Virus record (IMG/VR): IMGVR_UViG_3300006917_000138
Coordinates: 1-25,363 of that record
Length of the DNA: 25,363 nucleotides
Reading direction: 5' to 3' (one strand)
From: a virus
Shown: positions 7,122 to 12,729 of the stretch, in pieces
How positions within the stretch are numbered: the stretch's first letter is position 1
How the letters are laid out: each line of letters opens with the position of its first letter
Made by a program: the position numbers and the translations under genes
Notes under the pieces: model-generated
What the model was told of the DNA's origin: nothing
Seen by the model: the letters and a program-made list of their open reading frames with translations, nothing else
Database searches by the model: none

Positions 7122-7150
7122 AAACTAGTGGCGCTAGCAACGAAAGTCAA
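7122..7150 (-). promoter_or_regulatory. Promoter of the 92-aa gene
   Basis: -35 TTGACT (7145-7150), exactly 17-nt spacer, -10 TAGTTT (7122-7127); start near 7115, about 27 nt before the ATG. The spacer contains GCTAGCGCC. Confidence 0.6.
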
Positions 7151-7159
7151 GCGACACGC

Positions 7160-7345
7160 CTAATCTTCTTCAGCTTCCTCAATCTCCACATCGAACGGGT
7201 TCCAGTTAGCTGCCTTCACCTGGCTGATTGATTGGGTCATGAGTTCCACTGCGCGGTTAGCCATGTCATGCGCTGCGTCCGGGTAAGGCTTATCCGATTC
7301 CAAACTGATCTCAATCTGGCCTAAGGTGACGGTGATTTTCAGCAC
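7160..7345 (-). CDS. Small hypothetical protein, possibly leaderless (61 aa)
   Basis: Starts at GTG 7345 (VLKITVTLGQIEISLESDK...). A longer version from ATG 7384 would put its start codon in the loop of a strong hairpin and has no ribosome binding site. TACAAT ends 6 nt before the GTG, the spacing expected for a leaderless actinobacterial mRNA, and no Shine-Dalgarno is present. The product has an N-terminal sheet, a helix (AHDMANRAVELMTQSISQ) and an acidic tail EIEEAEED. Confidence 0.55.
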   Translation of the reverse strand: MLKITVTLGQIEISLESDKPYPDAAHDMANRAVELMTQSISQVKAANWNPFDVEIEEAEED

Positions 7346-7360
7346 GGTCTGATTGTAGAA

Positions 7361-7402
7361 CCCGCACCCCCCGTGGTTGACCATGGAACACGGGGGGGCG
7401 GG
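7361..7402 (-). terminator. Very strong GC hairpin after the transglycosylase gene
   Basis: 14-bp stem with one bulged A: 7361-7375 pairs with 7389-7402 (CCCGC...CCGTG / CACGG...GCGGG), 13-nt loop. It starts 9 nt past the stop of the gene at 7412. The following minus-strand bases TTCTACAAT give a poor U tract, so it may be a terminator, an mRNA stabiliser or an insulator. Confidence 0.6.
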
Positions 7403-7411
7403 AGTATGAAT

Positions 7412-7843
7412 CTAATACCAGCCGTGGTTGTCGTGGTGCGCTAGCGCTGCACAAGGTGTGGAATACCTGTGGACGATGTATGTGATGCCCCGCTGAATCT
7501 GCTCACGCACCGGCGTGTCCGGGTCAAGCCCAAGAATCTGCGGGACACCACCCGCGCCGCTGCGACGGTTCAATGCTTGGGGGCGGAAGTTTGATTCCCT
7601 CGTCCACAAGCGCATGAGGCAAGCAAGTTGGTTCCCACGCCAGCCTTGTTCACGCGCAAGAACCACAGTGATCTTGCGGGCGAAAAAAGGTGTTCGGCTG
7701 GCGCGGGGCGTGGATGTGGTGGGAATTGAACCCACGTCCACGACCAGGCACTTCGGCTTTATGGCCGTGTCGAAACCTTCCACACCCGTAGGCGCTAGCG
7801 ATGCGCCCACAAGCAGAACACTAGCGGATACTCTCAATAGCAT
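7412..7843 (-). CDS. Exported lytic transglycosylase-like protein
   Basis: 143 aa from ATG 7843, with AAAGGGG about 7 nt upstream. Residues 1-22 resemble a signal peptide (hydrophobic VSASVLLVGASLA). Residues about 72-143 match the SLT-like domain of actinobacterial/actinophage secreted proteins: CLMRLWTRESNF with Glu83 as candidate catalytic acid, SGAGGVPQILGL, then 'GITYIVHRYSTPCAALAHH' and GWY at the end. It would cleave peptidoglycan glycan strands, in lysis or as a virion-associated enzyme. Oddity: codons 19-45 coincide with a tmRNA-like RNA (7711-7787), so the signal/linker part may be a chance open frame and the true start could be downstream. Confidence 0.65.
   Translation of the reverse strand: MLLRVSASVLLVGASLAPTGVEGFDTAIKPKCLVVDVGSIPTTSTPRASRTPFFARKITVVLAREQGWRGNQLACLMRLWTRESNFRPQALNRRSGAGGVPQILGLDPDTPVREQIQRGITYIVHRYSTPCAALAHHDNHGWY
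7711..7787 (-). ncRNA. Compact tmRNA-like (tRNA-like domain) RNA
   Basis: Read on the minus strand: 5' GGGUGUG pairs with 3' CACAUCC (7-bp acceptor, one G-U), then GGUUUCGAC, the diagnostic tmRNA 5' motif in place of a D-arm. A 7-bp P2-like helix follows, CACGGCC (7763-7769) with GGUCGUG (7739-7745), closing a 17-nt loop. Then comes a perfect T-arm GUGGG-UUCAAUU-CCCAC (7719-7735), joined directly to the acceptor, with discriminator A. CCA is not encoded (CG follows). A run of six T lies about 25 nt downstream. No mRNA-like domain or pseudoknots fit in 77 nt. It could be a minimal TLD RNA or a tmRNA remnant. No canonical D-arm or anticodon arm is present, so it is not an ordinary tRNA. Confidence 0.55.
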
Positions 7844-8009
7844 CACGCACCCCTTTCGGGTTTCCCTCAGGCCCTAACGCGGCGAGTTGTTCCACTGTGA
7901 GTAAGTGAATGTCAGTGTAGACGCGGCATTCACGGCACACCTTCTGGTCTCTAGGTTTCCATGCGCAACATTCGGGGCAGTCATTGTTTGCTGTAGTTTC
8001 GTTGCACAT
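7821..8009 (-). CDS. Small zinc-ribbon protein (62 aa)
   Basis: ATG at 8009, overlapping the WhiB gene end by 29 nt; the frame is open further upstream but only as a shadow of WhiB. It contains MCNET, CPECC and CRECR, i.e. three cysteine knuckles in the first 35 residues, then a helical 'LLTVEQLAALGPEGNPKGVRD' segment. Probably a structural zinc protein in the WhiB operon. Function unknown. Confidence 0.6.
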   Translation of the reverse strand: MCNETTANNDCPECCAWKPRDQKVCRECRVYTDIHLLTVEQLAALGPEGNPKGVRDAIESIR

Positions 8010-8310
8010 TCTGCAATCCCAGCGTGTAAAGGTAAGTGTCCCCGGATACGTTGTGGGGGGTGATGCCGAGTCTTTTACGTTCGGCAATGATTTTGCGTTC
8101 CGTGTATCCACCCCACACACCGTCTACGCGGTTGTGGAGCGCGTATTCGCGGCATTTCAACAGTAGTGGGCAGCCGTGGCACACTTGAGTGACCGCGAGC
8201 TGGTGGTCGTGTTCTTCGATGAAGAACCAGTCTGGGTCTACACCGGGGTCTACGCATCTGGCGCTGTCGTTGATCCATGACAGGTCGTTGGCTTTCACTT
8301 CGGGCATCAT
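7981..8310 (-). CDS. whiB: WhiB-family transcription regulator
   Basis: 109 aa, ATG 8310 overlapping the upstream stop. The Fe-S cluster cysteines are Cys19, Cys44, Cys47 and Cys53 (C-x24-C-x2-C-x5-C; CHGCPLLLKC), followed by the GVWGG turn at 64-68 and a basic ERKIIAERKR segment for DNA contact. WhiB proteins are restricted to Actinobacteria and their phages and bind the host sigma factor. Phage copies can compete with host WhiB proteins. This is the strongest host indicator in the window. The tail past residue 85 is longer than minimal WhiB proteins. Confidence 0.93.
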   Translation of the reverse strand: MMPEVKANDLSWINDSARCVDPGVDPDWFFIEEHDHQLAVTQVCHGCPLLLKCREYALHNRVDGVWGGYTERKIIAERKRLGITPHNVSGDTYLYTLGLQNVQRNYSKQ

Positions 8311-8594
8311 CCCTGCTCACCGTCCAATGCTTTGATGGTTTCGCAGGGCCACCGCTCCATGCCGTAGTCCGGGTGGTACGGACAGCCGTGGCACTCCAAC
8401 ACCGTCCGCGATGTGCATTCAGGCTTGCACTGCCATCCTTGACGCCAAACCCATTGAGTCTCGCGGTGAGGACAATCGCTGCCGTGAACCCACTGTCGGG
8501 ACTCCACGGGCTTATGCAGATGACGGACACGTTTGGTAGCGGCGATGGCTTTGTCCAGTGCAGTCTCTAAAAATCTGACTTCATCGGTGCTCAT
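8307..8594 (-). CDS. Cys/His/Trp-rich hypothetical protein (95 aa)
   Basis: ATG 8594 in an ATGA overlap with the upstream gene; stop overlaps the WhiB start. The N-terminal helix MSTDEVRFLETALDKAIAAT is followed by CPHRETQWVW, CKPEC and CHGCPYHPDY, so a zinc or Fe-S site is likely. CHGCP recalls the WhiB neighbour, but GVWGG is absent. No known family. Confidence 0.65.
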   Translation of the reverse strand: MSTDEVRFLETALDKAIAATKRVRHLHKPVESRQWVHGSDCPHRETQWVWRQGWQCKPECTSRTVLECHGCPYHPDYGMERWPCETIKALDGEQG

Positions 8595-8770
8595 CCCCGC
8601 TCACCATGCTTACCATCATTGACATCCCGACGCATTCTCTCCTGCGCCGCCCGCAACCCACGCCTATACGCCTGACGCAGCTTCATGCACATCGTGCAAC
8701 CCGTGAACTCATACCCAGCCAACGCACACTCAGGCTCATGCGTCACCTTCAAAACATCATGCCTCATCAT
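8591..8770 (-). CDS. Small hypothetical protein (59 aa)
   Basis: ATG 8770 with GGGAGG 6 nt upstream; overlaps the previous gene by 14 nt and the next by 4 nt. Sequence: MMRHDVLKVTHEPECALAG, then CTMCMKLRQAYRRGLRAAQE and a charged end. Three cysteines suggest metal binding, and the C-terminus is a basic helix. Unrecognised. Confidence 0.6.
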   Translation of the reverse strand: MMRHDVLKVTHEPECALAGYEFTGCTMCMKLRQAYRRGLRAAQERMRRDVNDGKHGERG

Positions 8771-8918
8771 CCACATCCTCCCACTCCCAAATCTGGTCAT
8801 AATGTGCCGGCTGGCACTGCGGGCAATATGCGTCGATACGCCCATACGCTGTGTACTCATCCCACTTGCCATAATCACCGCAACGGCAACACATACGCAA
8901 ATCACGCTGCCTGCTCAC
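8757..8918 (-). CDS. Small zinc-ribbon protein (53 aa)
   Basis: GTG 8918 with GGAGG 7 nt upstream; GTGA overlap with the preceding gene. CCRCGDYGKWDEY and CPQCQPAHYD form a typical two-knuckle CxxC...CxxC ribbon; the C-terminus is acidic (WEWEDVDDEA). Likely a nucleic-acid or protein-binding accessory of unknown role. Confidence 0.6.
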   Translation of the reverse strand: MSRQRDLRMCCRCGDYGKWDEYTAYGRIDAYCPQCQPAHYDQIWEWEDVDDEA

Positions 8919-9097
8919 CGCAACACCTCCATAGCCAACTCGATAGCGACAACAGCGATACCGCAATACACGGCCAGAGTCTTGTCCGTCGTGTTGCGCT
9001 GCAAATCTTTCAGCGTGGACAAAATGTTGTGAAGATCCCCGAAATCGTGTGCGTCGGGTTGGCGCTGGGGCTGTTTGCTCCCAAGGTCTAAAACCAC
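8915..9097 (-). CDS. Small membrane protein with hairpin-masked RBS (60 aa)
   Basis: GTG 9097 preceded by AGGAGG at ideal distance, but that site lies in the 3' arm of an 11-bp hairpin (9098-9132). The first 35 residues are polar (possible amphipathic helix HDFGDLHNILSTLKDLQ), then one hydrophobic helix LAVYCGIAVVAIELAMEVL. It sits a few genes after the holin-like gene; a lysis regulator or antiholin is possible. Inference only. Confidence 0.6.
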   Translation of the reverse strand: MVLDLGSKQPQRQPDAHDFGDLHNILSTLKDLQRNTTDKTLAVYCGIAVVAIELAMEVLR

Positions 9098-9132
9098 GAT
9101 TGCCTCCTAACCGTAGTGGTCAGGAGGCAATC
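9098..9132 (-). promoter_or_regulatory. RBS-sequestering hairpin
   Basis: On the minus strand GATTGCCTCCT (from 9132) is followed after 13 nt by its exact complement AGGAGGCAATC ending at 9098, just before the GTG at 9097. Three more pairs are possible in the loop. The AGGAGG ribosome binding site is fully paired. No U tract follows, which argues against a terminator. Confidence 0.7.
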
Positions 9133-9153
9133 TATGGGATGCGGGAAGGGCTG

Positions 9154-9525
9154 TCAAGCATCCAAAGCAGCGAGTTGCTCATCAATAGCCACAACCATCT
9201 CCGCGAGAGTCACAAGGTTCTGGTCAGCTAGGGCTAGTTCGTCGTGGAAGTCCCGGTCAGGGTTCGCCTGGTGGATTAGTTGCAGGCGCTGCTTGCTGCG
9301 TTGCGTGTCGTAGCCCTGGCCGATGATGGCTTGGCGTTCGGCTTGCAGTGTGGCGCGCTGTGTTTCAACGCTGATTGCTGCGGTGAAGTCGATTTTGTTC
9401 AGGTCTGGTCGCCAGTCAGGTTGAATTGGAGCTGGCGGGTTCTCGTTCGGCCCCACCGCGAGTCGGAGGGGTCGAGTGCTGTGATTGCTAGTGGCAGGGT
9501 GCTTGCCAGTGCTGCTGCGAGCCAT
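9154..9525 (-). CDS. Hypothetical helical protein (123 aa)
   Basis: ATG 9525 with GGAGGA about 9 nt upstream. It overlaps the holin-like gene by 127 nt in another frame, which is unusual, but the ribosome binding site is good. A Pro-rich N-terminus (about 1-45) leads to heptad-like helices, 'ETQRATLQAERQAIIGQGYD' and 'ALADQNLVTLAEMVVAIDEQ', suggesting a coiled coil. No known family. A later start is possible but none has a comparable ribosome binding site. Confidence 0.55.
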   Translation of the reverse strand: MARSSTGKHPATSNHSTRPLRLAVGPNENPPAPIQPDWRPDLNKIDFTAAISVETQRATLQAERQAIIGQGYDTQRSKQRLQLIHQANPDRDFHDELALADQNLVTLAEMVVAIDEQLAALDA

Positions 9526-9632
9526 GTTTTGGTGTCCTCCAGTGTGACGGTTGTGAGGTCAGCGCCTTGCGCTAGGAACAGGGTGAGGATGCTGGCGAGG
9601 AAAACCTTGCCGTAGGACTTCAAGATGATCAT
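9399..9632 (-). CDS. Holin-like membrane protein (77 aa)
   Basis: ATG 9632 in an ATGA overlap with the upstream gene. Two hydrophobic segments, VFLASILTLFLAQG and TWLAAALASTLPLAITAL, are separated by a short turn, ending in LDPSDSRWGR. This two-helix plan with the conserved 'ALDP.D.R(W/F)GR' end is what I know from actinophage holin/membrane proteins. It would permeabilise the inner membrane for endolysin release, but endolysin genes are not adjacent. Confidence 0.65.
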   Translation of the reverse strand: MIILKSYGKVFLASILTLFLAQGADLTTVTLEDTKTWLAAALASTLPLAITALDPSDSRWGRTRTRQLQFNLTGDQT

Positions 9633-10153
9633 GGTTGGACGCTATCACATTCGCAGTGGCGCTTGTGGCAGTTGATGCACATTCCGGCTTTCTGTTCTGA
9701 GGCGCAGCCTCGGCAGGGTTGTGGATTGTCGTGGTAGTTGCAGCGTTGTTGATATTTATTGTTGTTATTACTGTTGTAACCAAGCCCAGTTGGGGTTTTA
9801 GCGTCCCCAGTTGGGGTTTTAGGGGGGGTGGAGTTGGGGTTTTCTTCCCCAAAACCCCAAGTGAGTTGGGGTTTTATTTCGGGGTTATCCACAGCCTTCA
9901 GGAAGCGAAACTCGGTGGCCTTACCCCGACCCCAACCCTGCTTTGTGACCTCAATCACACCATCCTCAATGAACTTCAACAACGTCAACCGCGCATACTC
10001 CACCGAACACCGGGCCTTCGCCGCTAGCGCCGCTTTCGACGCGAAAAACACCCCCTCATCGGTTGCCCAATCAGCTACCGCCAGAAGAACCAGAAGTTCT
10101 TTTCCATCGTAGGGTGCGCTTGTCCACACTCGGCTCATCAGTTTGATACTCAC
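9629..10153 (-). CDS. Winged-helix replication-initiator-like protein
   Basis: 174 aa, GTG 10153 with a perfect AGGAGG 6 nt upstream. Residues about 10-85 form a winged helix-turn-helix: SAPYDGKELLVLLAVADWAT, FFASKAALAAKARCSVEYAR, FIEDGVIEVTKQGWGRGKA. A low-complexity linker follows (PPKTPTGDAKTPTG, NSNNNNKYQQ), encoded by the AGTTGGGGTTTT repeats, then a Cys/His ribbon (CNYHDNPQPCRGC ... CINCHKRHCEC). The plan (HTH, Asn/Pro linker, zinc ribbon) fits phage replication organisers. Binding to its own internal repeats is an inference. Confidence 0.7.
   Translation of the reverse strand: MSIKLMSRVWTSAPYDGKELLVLLAVADWATDEGVFFASKAALAAKARCSVEYARLTLLKFIEDGVIEVTKQGWGRGKATEFRFLKAVDNPEIKPQLTWGFGEENPNSTPPKTPTGDAKTPTGLGYNSNNNNKYQQRCNYHDNPQPCRGCASEQKAGMCINCHKRHCECDSVQP
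9788..9876. repeat. AGTTGGGGTTTT iterons inside the winged-helix gene
   Basis: Four direct copies start at 9788, 9809, 9832 and 9864 (spacings 21, 23, 32 bp). An inverted copy AAAACCCCAA at 9851-9860 forms a 10-bp hairpin with 9866-9875. AT-rich sequence (TTGATATTTATTGTTG) lies alongside at about 9745-9780. The arrangement resembles phage origins placed within the initiator gene. Confidence 0.7.
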
Positions 10154-10403
10154 GGGTTGCCTCCTGAATGGTTTCTAGCGTTGTCTTCGCCTGCGAGACG
10201 GGGGTGTGCCAGCGTCCGTTGTGGCTGACCAAACCCATCTCGGTTGCGGGGTCTTTGCAGCGCAGCCGATCCTTGTGCTGGTCTTGGTTGTGGTTGTCGA
10301 ATGTTTCGTGGCAGGTGACGCAGTGCCACGCGCTGACCTCCCAGACGGCTTTACAGGCTCGACAGCGGAACCATTGACCATTTACCTTGCCTGATAGCCT
10401 CAT
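10071..10403 (-). CDS. Zinc-finger protein (110 aa)
   Basis: ATG 10403; the C-terminal 27 codons overlap the start of the winged-helix gene. N-terminal cysteines FRCRACKAVWEV and WHCVTCHETFDNHNQDQHKD form a C2..C2/H-type zinc module (residues about 12-45), with LRCKDP beyond. A Zn module upstream of a replication initiator suggests DNA binding. The last 25 residues (basic, SGSSGGS) may be only loosely constrained because of the overlap. Confidence 0.65.
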   Translation of the reverse strand: MRLSGKVNGQWFRCRACKAVWEVSAWHCVTCHETFDNHNQDQHKDRLRCKDPATEMGLVSHNGRWHTPVSQAKTTLETIQEATREYQTDEPSVDKRTLRWKRTSGSSGGS

Positions 10404-10421
10404 CGTGGCTCTCCGTTCGTT

Positions 10422-11255
10422 TTAGGGGCCTTCTAGGGGCATTGTAGGGGCAGGGTCTTCATAATCCACGAAGCAACCACACCCGCCGATATCAAAATCA
10501 TCAAACATGGCAGGCTGCTCCTCCACCCGCCGCCGAATCTCCACCAAAGGAAGATTACGTTTCACACCCTTACTCACCTCAGTCAGAATCGTCTGATCCT
10601 TACCGAGGAACTCGGCCACCTCTTTCTCTTTCTGCTCCCAGCGGGCAAACCGTTCCGGCATCAACTCAAGTAACTGCTTGAACTGTGCCTGCCCAGCTCG
10701 AACACACCCCCCGCCACAGTTGTTGTGGGAGAAACCCAAGTCATACAACCGAGGAGTTGTGAGACCTTCACTGCGTGCCCACTCAATCATCTCCTTCTTC
10801 GACAAGTACGGGGGTTCAATCAGCGGGGCTTTCGCCACATACGGCAGATAGTGGCGTTCAATTGCCGGGAACCTGTGGGTTTCAGTCCAGTCAATACCCA
10901 CATACACAATCGTTTCCGCTGGGTCACAATTCTCGTTCAACCATTTGCGGGACGGCTTCTGCTTCAACTCCGTCGAACAGTTCGCTTGACGTGAATTGCC
11001 CAGAAACTTGCGATCCTTGAACACCTGCCAAATGTCCCGGCCATCAGCCACAATCACCAGTTCAGCACCAACATTCTCGGCGGCATCGTGAATGAACCTG
11101 TAAGTGTCCTCATCCTCACCGACGTGCGGATCAGGATTGTTGCCTTTCACGTCAGCGAACAAGAGAATCAAATTCTCAGTGCCGTGTTCCTCAGCCACTC
11201 GTTTCGCTGTGGCCCACGAACCGATACCGCCACTGAACATCACAACATGCTTCAT
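10422..11255 (-). CDS. PP-loop ATPase, PAPS-reductase-like (II)
   Basis: 277 aa, ATG 11255 overlapping the nuclease stop. The PP-loop is FSGGIGSW (residues 7-14). Family motifs follow: DVKGNNPDP, NSRQANCSTELKQKP, VGIDWTETHRFPAIE, and C-terminal cysteine clusters NNCGGGCVRAGQ and DIGGCGCFVD. Such adenine-nucleotide alpha-hydrolases adenylate a substrate, in sulfur transfer or nucleoside modification. The in-family Cys clusters suggest a metal/Fe-S site. Sulfate assimilation is unlikely for a phage; a DNA/nucleotide modification role is inferred from the neighbours. Confidence 0.8.
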   Translation of the reverse strand: MKHVVMFSGGIGSWATAKRVAEEHGTENLILLFADVKGNNPDPHVGEDEDTYRFIHDAAENVGAELVIVADGRDIWQVFKDRKFLGNSRQANCSTELKQKPSRKWLNENCDPAETIVYVGIDWTETHRFPAIERHYLPYVAKAPLIEPPYLSKKEMIEWARSEGLTTPRLYDLGFSHNNCGGGCVRAGQAQFKQLLELMPERFARWEQKEKEVAEFLGKDQTILTEVSKGVKRNLPLVEIRRRVEEQPAMFDDFDIGGCGCFVDYEDPAPTMPLEGP

Positions 11256-11596
11256 AGTTCCTCCATTTGTTTCAAGATGGCAAGAAACTCAGCGCCGGAC
11301 ATGGTGACAAACCAATCCCTCGCGCTGCCCTTGCCCTTCCTGCGATGCCACACCACACCGAACTCAGCGCCAGCGTTGGTCTTCTCCCGCTCTACCTCAC
11401 CCAACCACTCAGCGAGCTTGCCCGCATAGGAGTCGTGGGCTTTCACCTCAAACACCCACCCCGGCACCCCAAGCACATCACCCTTGTCGAGGGTTCCCGC
11501 TAGCGCTCTACGTTCGGCGTGAATGAATCCGGCTTCCTTCAGGGCTTCAACGACAGCGTTCTCACCCCTGGTGCCTTTCGCTTTCGCTTTGCTCAT
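11252..11596 (-). CDS. Holliday-junction-resolvase-like nuclease
   Basis: 114 aa, ATG 11596 in an ATGA overlap with dpdA. It starts KAKGTRGENAVVEALKEAGF (the RG.xxE helix of Hjc/archaeal-type resolvases), then GDVLGVPGWVFEVKA, i.e. a PD-(D/E)XK core with GD...EVK, followed by LAEWLGEVEREKTNAGAEFG. It would cut branched DNA before packaging. VRR-NUC-type nucleases are an alternative. Confidence 0.75.
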   Translation of the reverse strand: MSKAKAKGTRGENAVVEALKEAGFIHAERRALAGTLDKGDVLGVPGWVFEVKAHDSYAGKLAEWLGEVEREKTNAGAEFGVVWHRRKGKGSARDWFVTMSGAEFLAILKQMEEL

Positions 11597-12225
11597 GTCT
11601 CACTCATTTCAAAATCAAGGATGTGTTGCATATCCCAACCATCAACCCACGACATAAGTTTAGGCGCGTTCACATTCGGCCCAAAGGCTATGTAGGTTCC
11701 GTCCATACTGTCTGCGCCACGAGCCGCCATTCCTTCATACCTTCTTCGACTGTTGACGCGACCAACGTGAACCCACTTTCCTTTCTCCTTCGCAATTTCC
11801 ATAAGCCGGTAAGCGTCATTTCCCAATTTCCATTCAGTAGATCCACCAACAAATAGGGCATCAAACTCTTCCCACGGACAGTTTTTATTAGTTAGTCCGT
11901 CTTGAGCCACAAATGAAGCCTTATAACCTAACGATTTGATGCGGGCAAGCCAAGGAATTGAGCGTTGCAATGTCGCTTTGGCATCACCAACTACATCTGG
12001 TGCAGTGGCAAAAAGGCATAGACCACGAACCAGCTCGGGAAATGAATCAAGCCACGCAAACCAACGCTCGTCACCAACATAGTTTTTGCCAAAACAACCG
12101 TTGTCTGCTGCCCATATCCATTGGTTCATAGTGTGGCAATTGGCTGGAGTATTCATATAACCGAGACGTTGTGCGTCTAAAAGATGACGCACGCCCGTCA
12201 CGCTTCCCGTGAGATAGATCGCCAC
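11593..12225 (-). CDS. dpdA: DpdA-family DNA guanine transglycosylase
   Basis: 210 aa, GTG 12225 overlapping the transporter end by 28 nt. The tRNA-guanine transglycosylase (TGT) pattern is visible in order: AADNGCF (39-45; cf. SDSGGF of TGT), APDVVGD (75-81), FVAQDG (105-110), FVGGS (125-129), HVGRVNSRRR (153-162) and GADSMDGT (170-177; cf. GVDMFDC, whose last Asp is the nucleophile, here Asp175). The short length and DNA-virus context point to the DpdA branch, which swaps guanine in DNA for a 7-deazaguanine. I see no zinc-site Cys cluster of the tRNA enzyme. Confidence 0.85.
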   Translation of the reverse strand: MAIYLTGSVTGVRHLLDAQRLGYMNTPANCHTMNQWIWAADNGCFGKNYVGDERWFAWLDSFPELVRGLCLFATAPDVVGDAKATLQRSIPWLARIKSLGYKASFVAQDGLTNKNCPWEEFDALFVGGSTEWKLGNDAYRLMEIAKEKGKWVHVGRVNSRRRYEGMAARGADSMDGTYIAFGPNVNAPKLMSWVDGWDMQHILDFEMSET

Positions 12226-12695
12226 GATAGTCCAGCCGCTGCAATTGCCGCGATGATGGTTTTGACGATGAATTGACCAATAACAGCCTCGGTTGTTACT
12301 CCAAATCCTGCTAGTTGAAGAAACAGAATGGTGTCAATTGGGGCCGAAGCAACGCTTGAACCAATAACTGCCAGCGGCAAACTCCGCTTCCTCAGTGGCG
12401 TGTAAATGAAAAAATCAACAAGTTCAGATGCGAAAAACGCCAAACAAGAAGCTAGTGCCAGGGAAGGATTCGATGTTGCAGCAGATATGACTGCACCGAC
12501 AACGATTGAAACCAGCACAAACTTCTTGTCAGTAACCTCTTGAAGCCCGTCGCGCAAAACAAGAACCGCGCCAGCTAGGAAAGTTCCGGCAGTGACAGTG
12601 ATGCCAATGATGGAAACGAGTCCAAAGGTTTCGGTTGCGACATTTGCCGCAATGATTGAACTGATGTAAGCAACTGCAAAAGCGATTTTCTTCAC
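12198..12695 (-). CDS. yhhQ: VUT/YhhQ-family queuosine-precursor transporter
   Basis: 165 aa; start GTG 12695 with AGGAGG 7 nt upstream, not the longer frame to 12776. About five to six membrane helices: FAVAYISSIIAANVATE, 'GITVTAGTFLAGAVLVLRDG', FVLVSIVVGAVISAATS, LALASCLAFFASELVDF, VIGSSVASAPIDTILFL, FIVKTIIAAIAAAG. The motifs LRDGLQEV, SELVDFFIYTPLRKR and APIDTILF are typical of the VUT family, which imports preQ0/preQ1. It overlaps dpdA, the enzyme that would use the imported base. Confidence 0.85.
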   Translation of the reverse strand: MKKIAFAVAYISSIIAANVATETFGLVSIIGITVTAGTFLAGAVLVLRDGLQEVTDKKFVLVSIVVGAVISAATSNPSLALASCLAFFASELVDFFIYTPLRKRSLPLAVIGSSVASAPIDTILFLQLAGFGVTTEAVIGQFIVKTIIAAIAAAGLSWRSISREA

Positions 12696-12729
12696 GATAA
12701 AACCTCCTGTTTGGATACTGCTGGATTGG

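Noticed and set aside
7711-7787. Ordinary tRNA gene
   Set aside because: T-arm and acceptor fit, but no D-arm with GG loop and no 5-bp anticodon stem with 7-nt loop can be drawn; GGUUUCGAC and the long P2-type helix fit a tmRNA tRNA-like domain better.
9851-9875. Plus-strand terminator (AAAACCCCAA / TTGGGGTTTT followed by ATTTC)
   Set aside because: It lies within a minus-strand CDS and is formed by repeat units; no plus-strand gene precedes it, so it is better explained as part of the iteron cluster.
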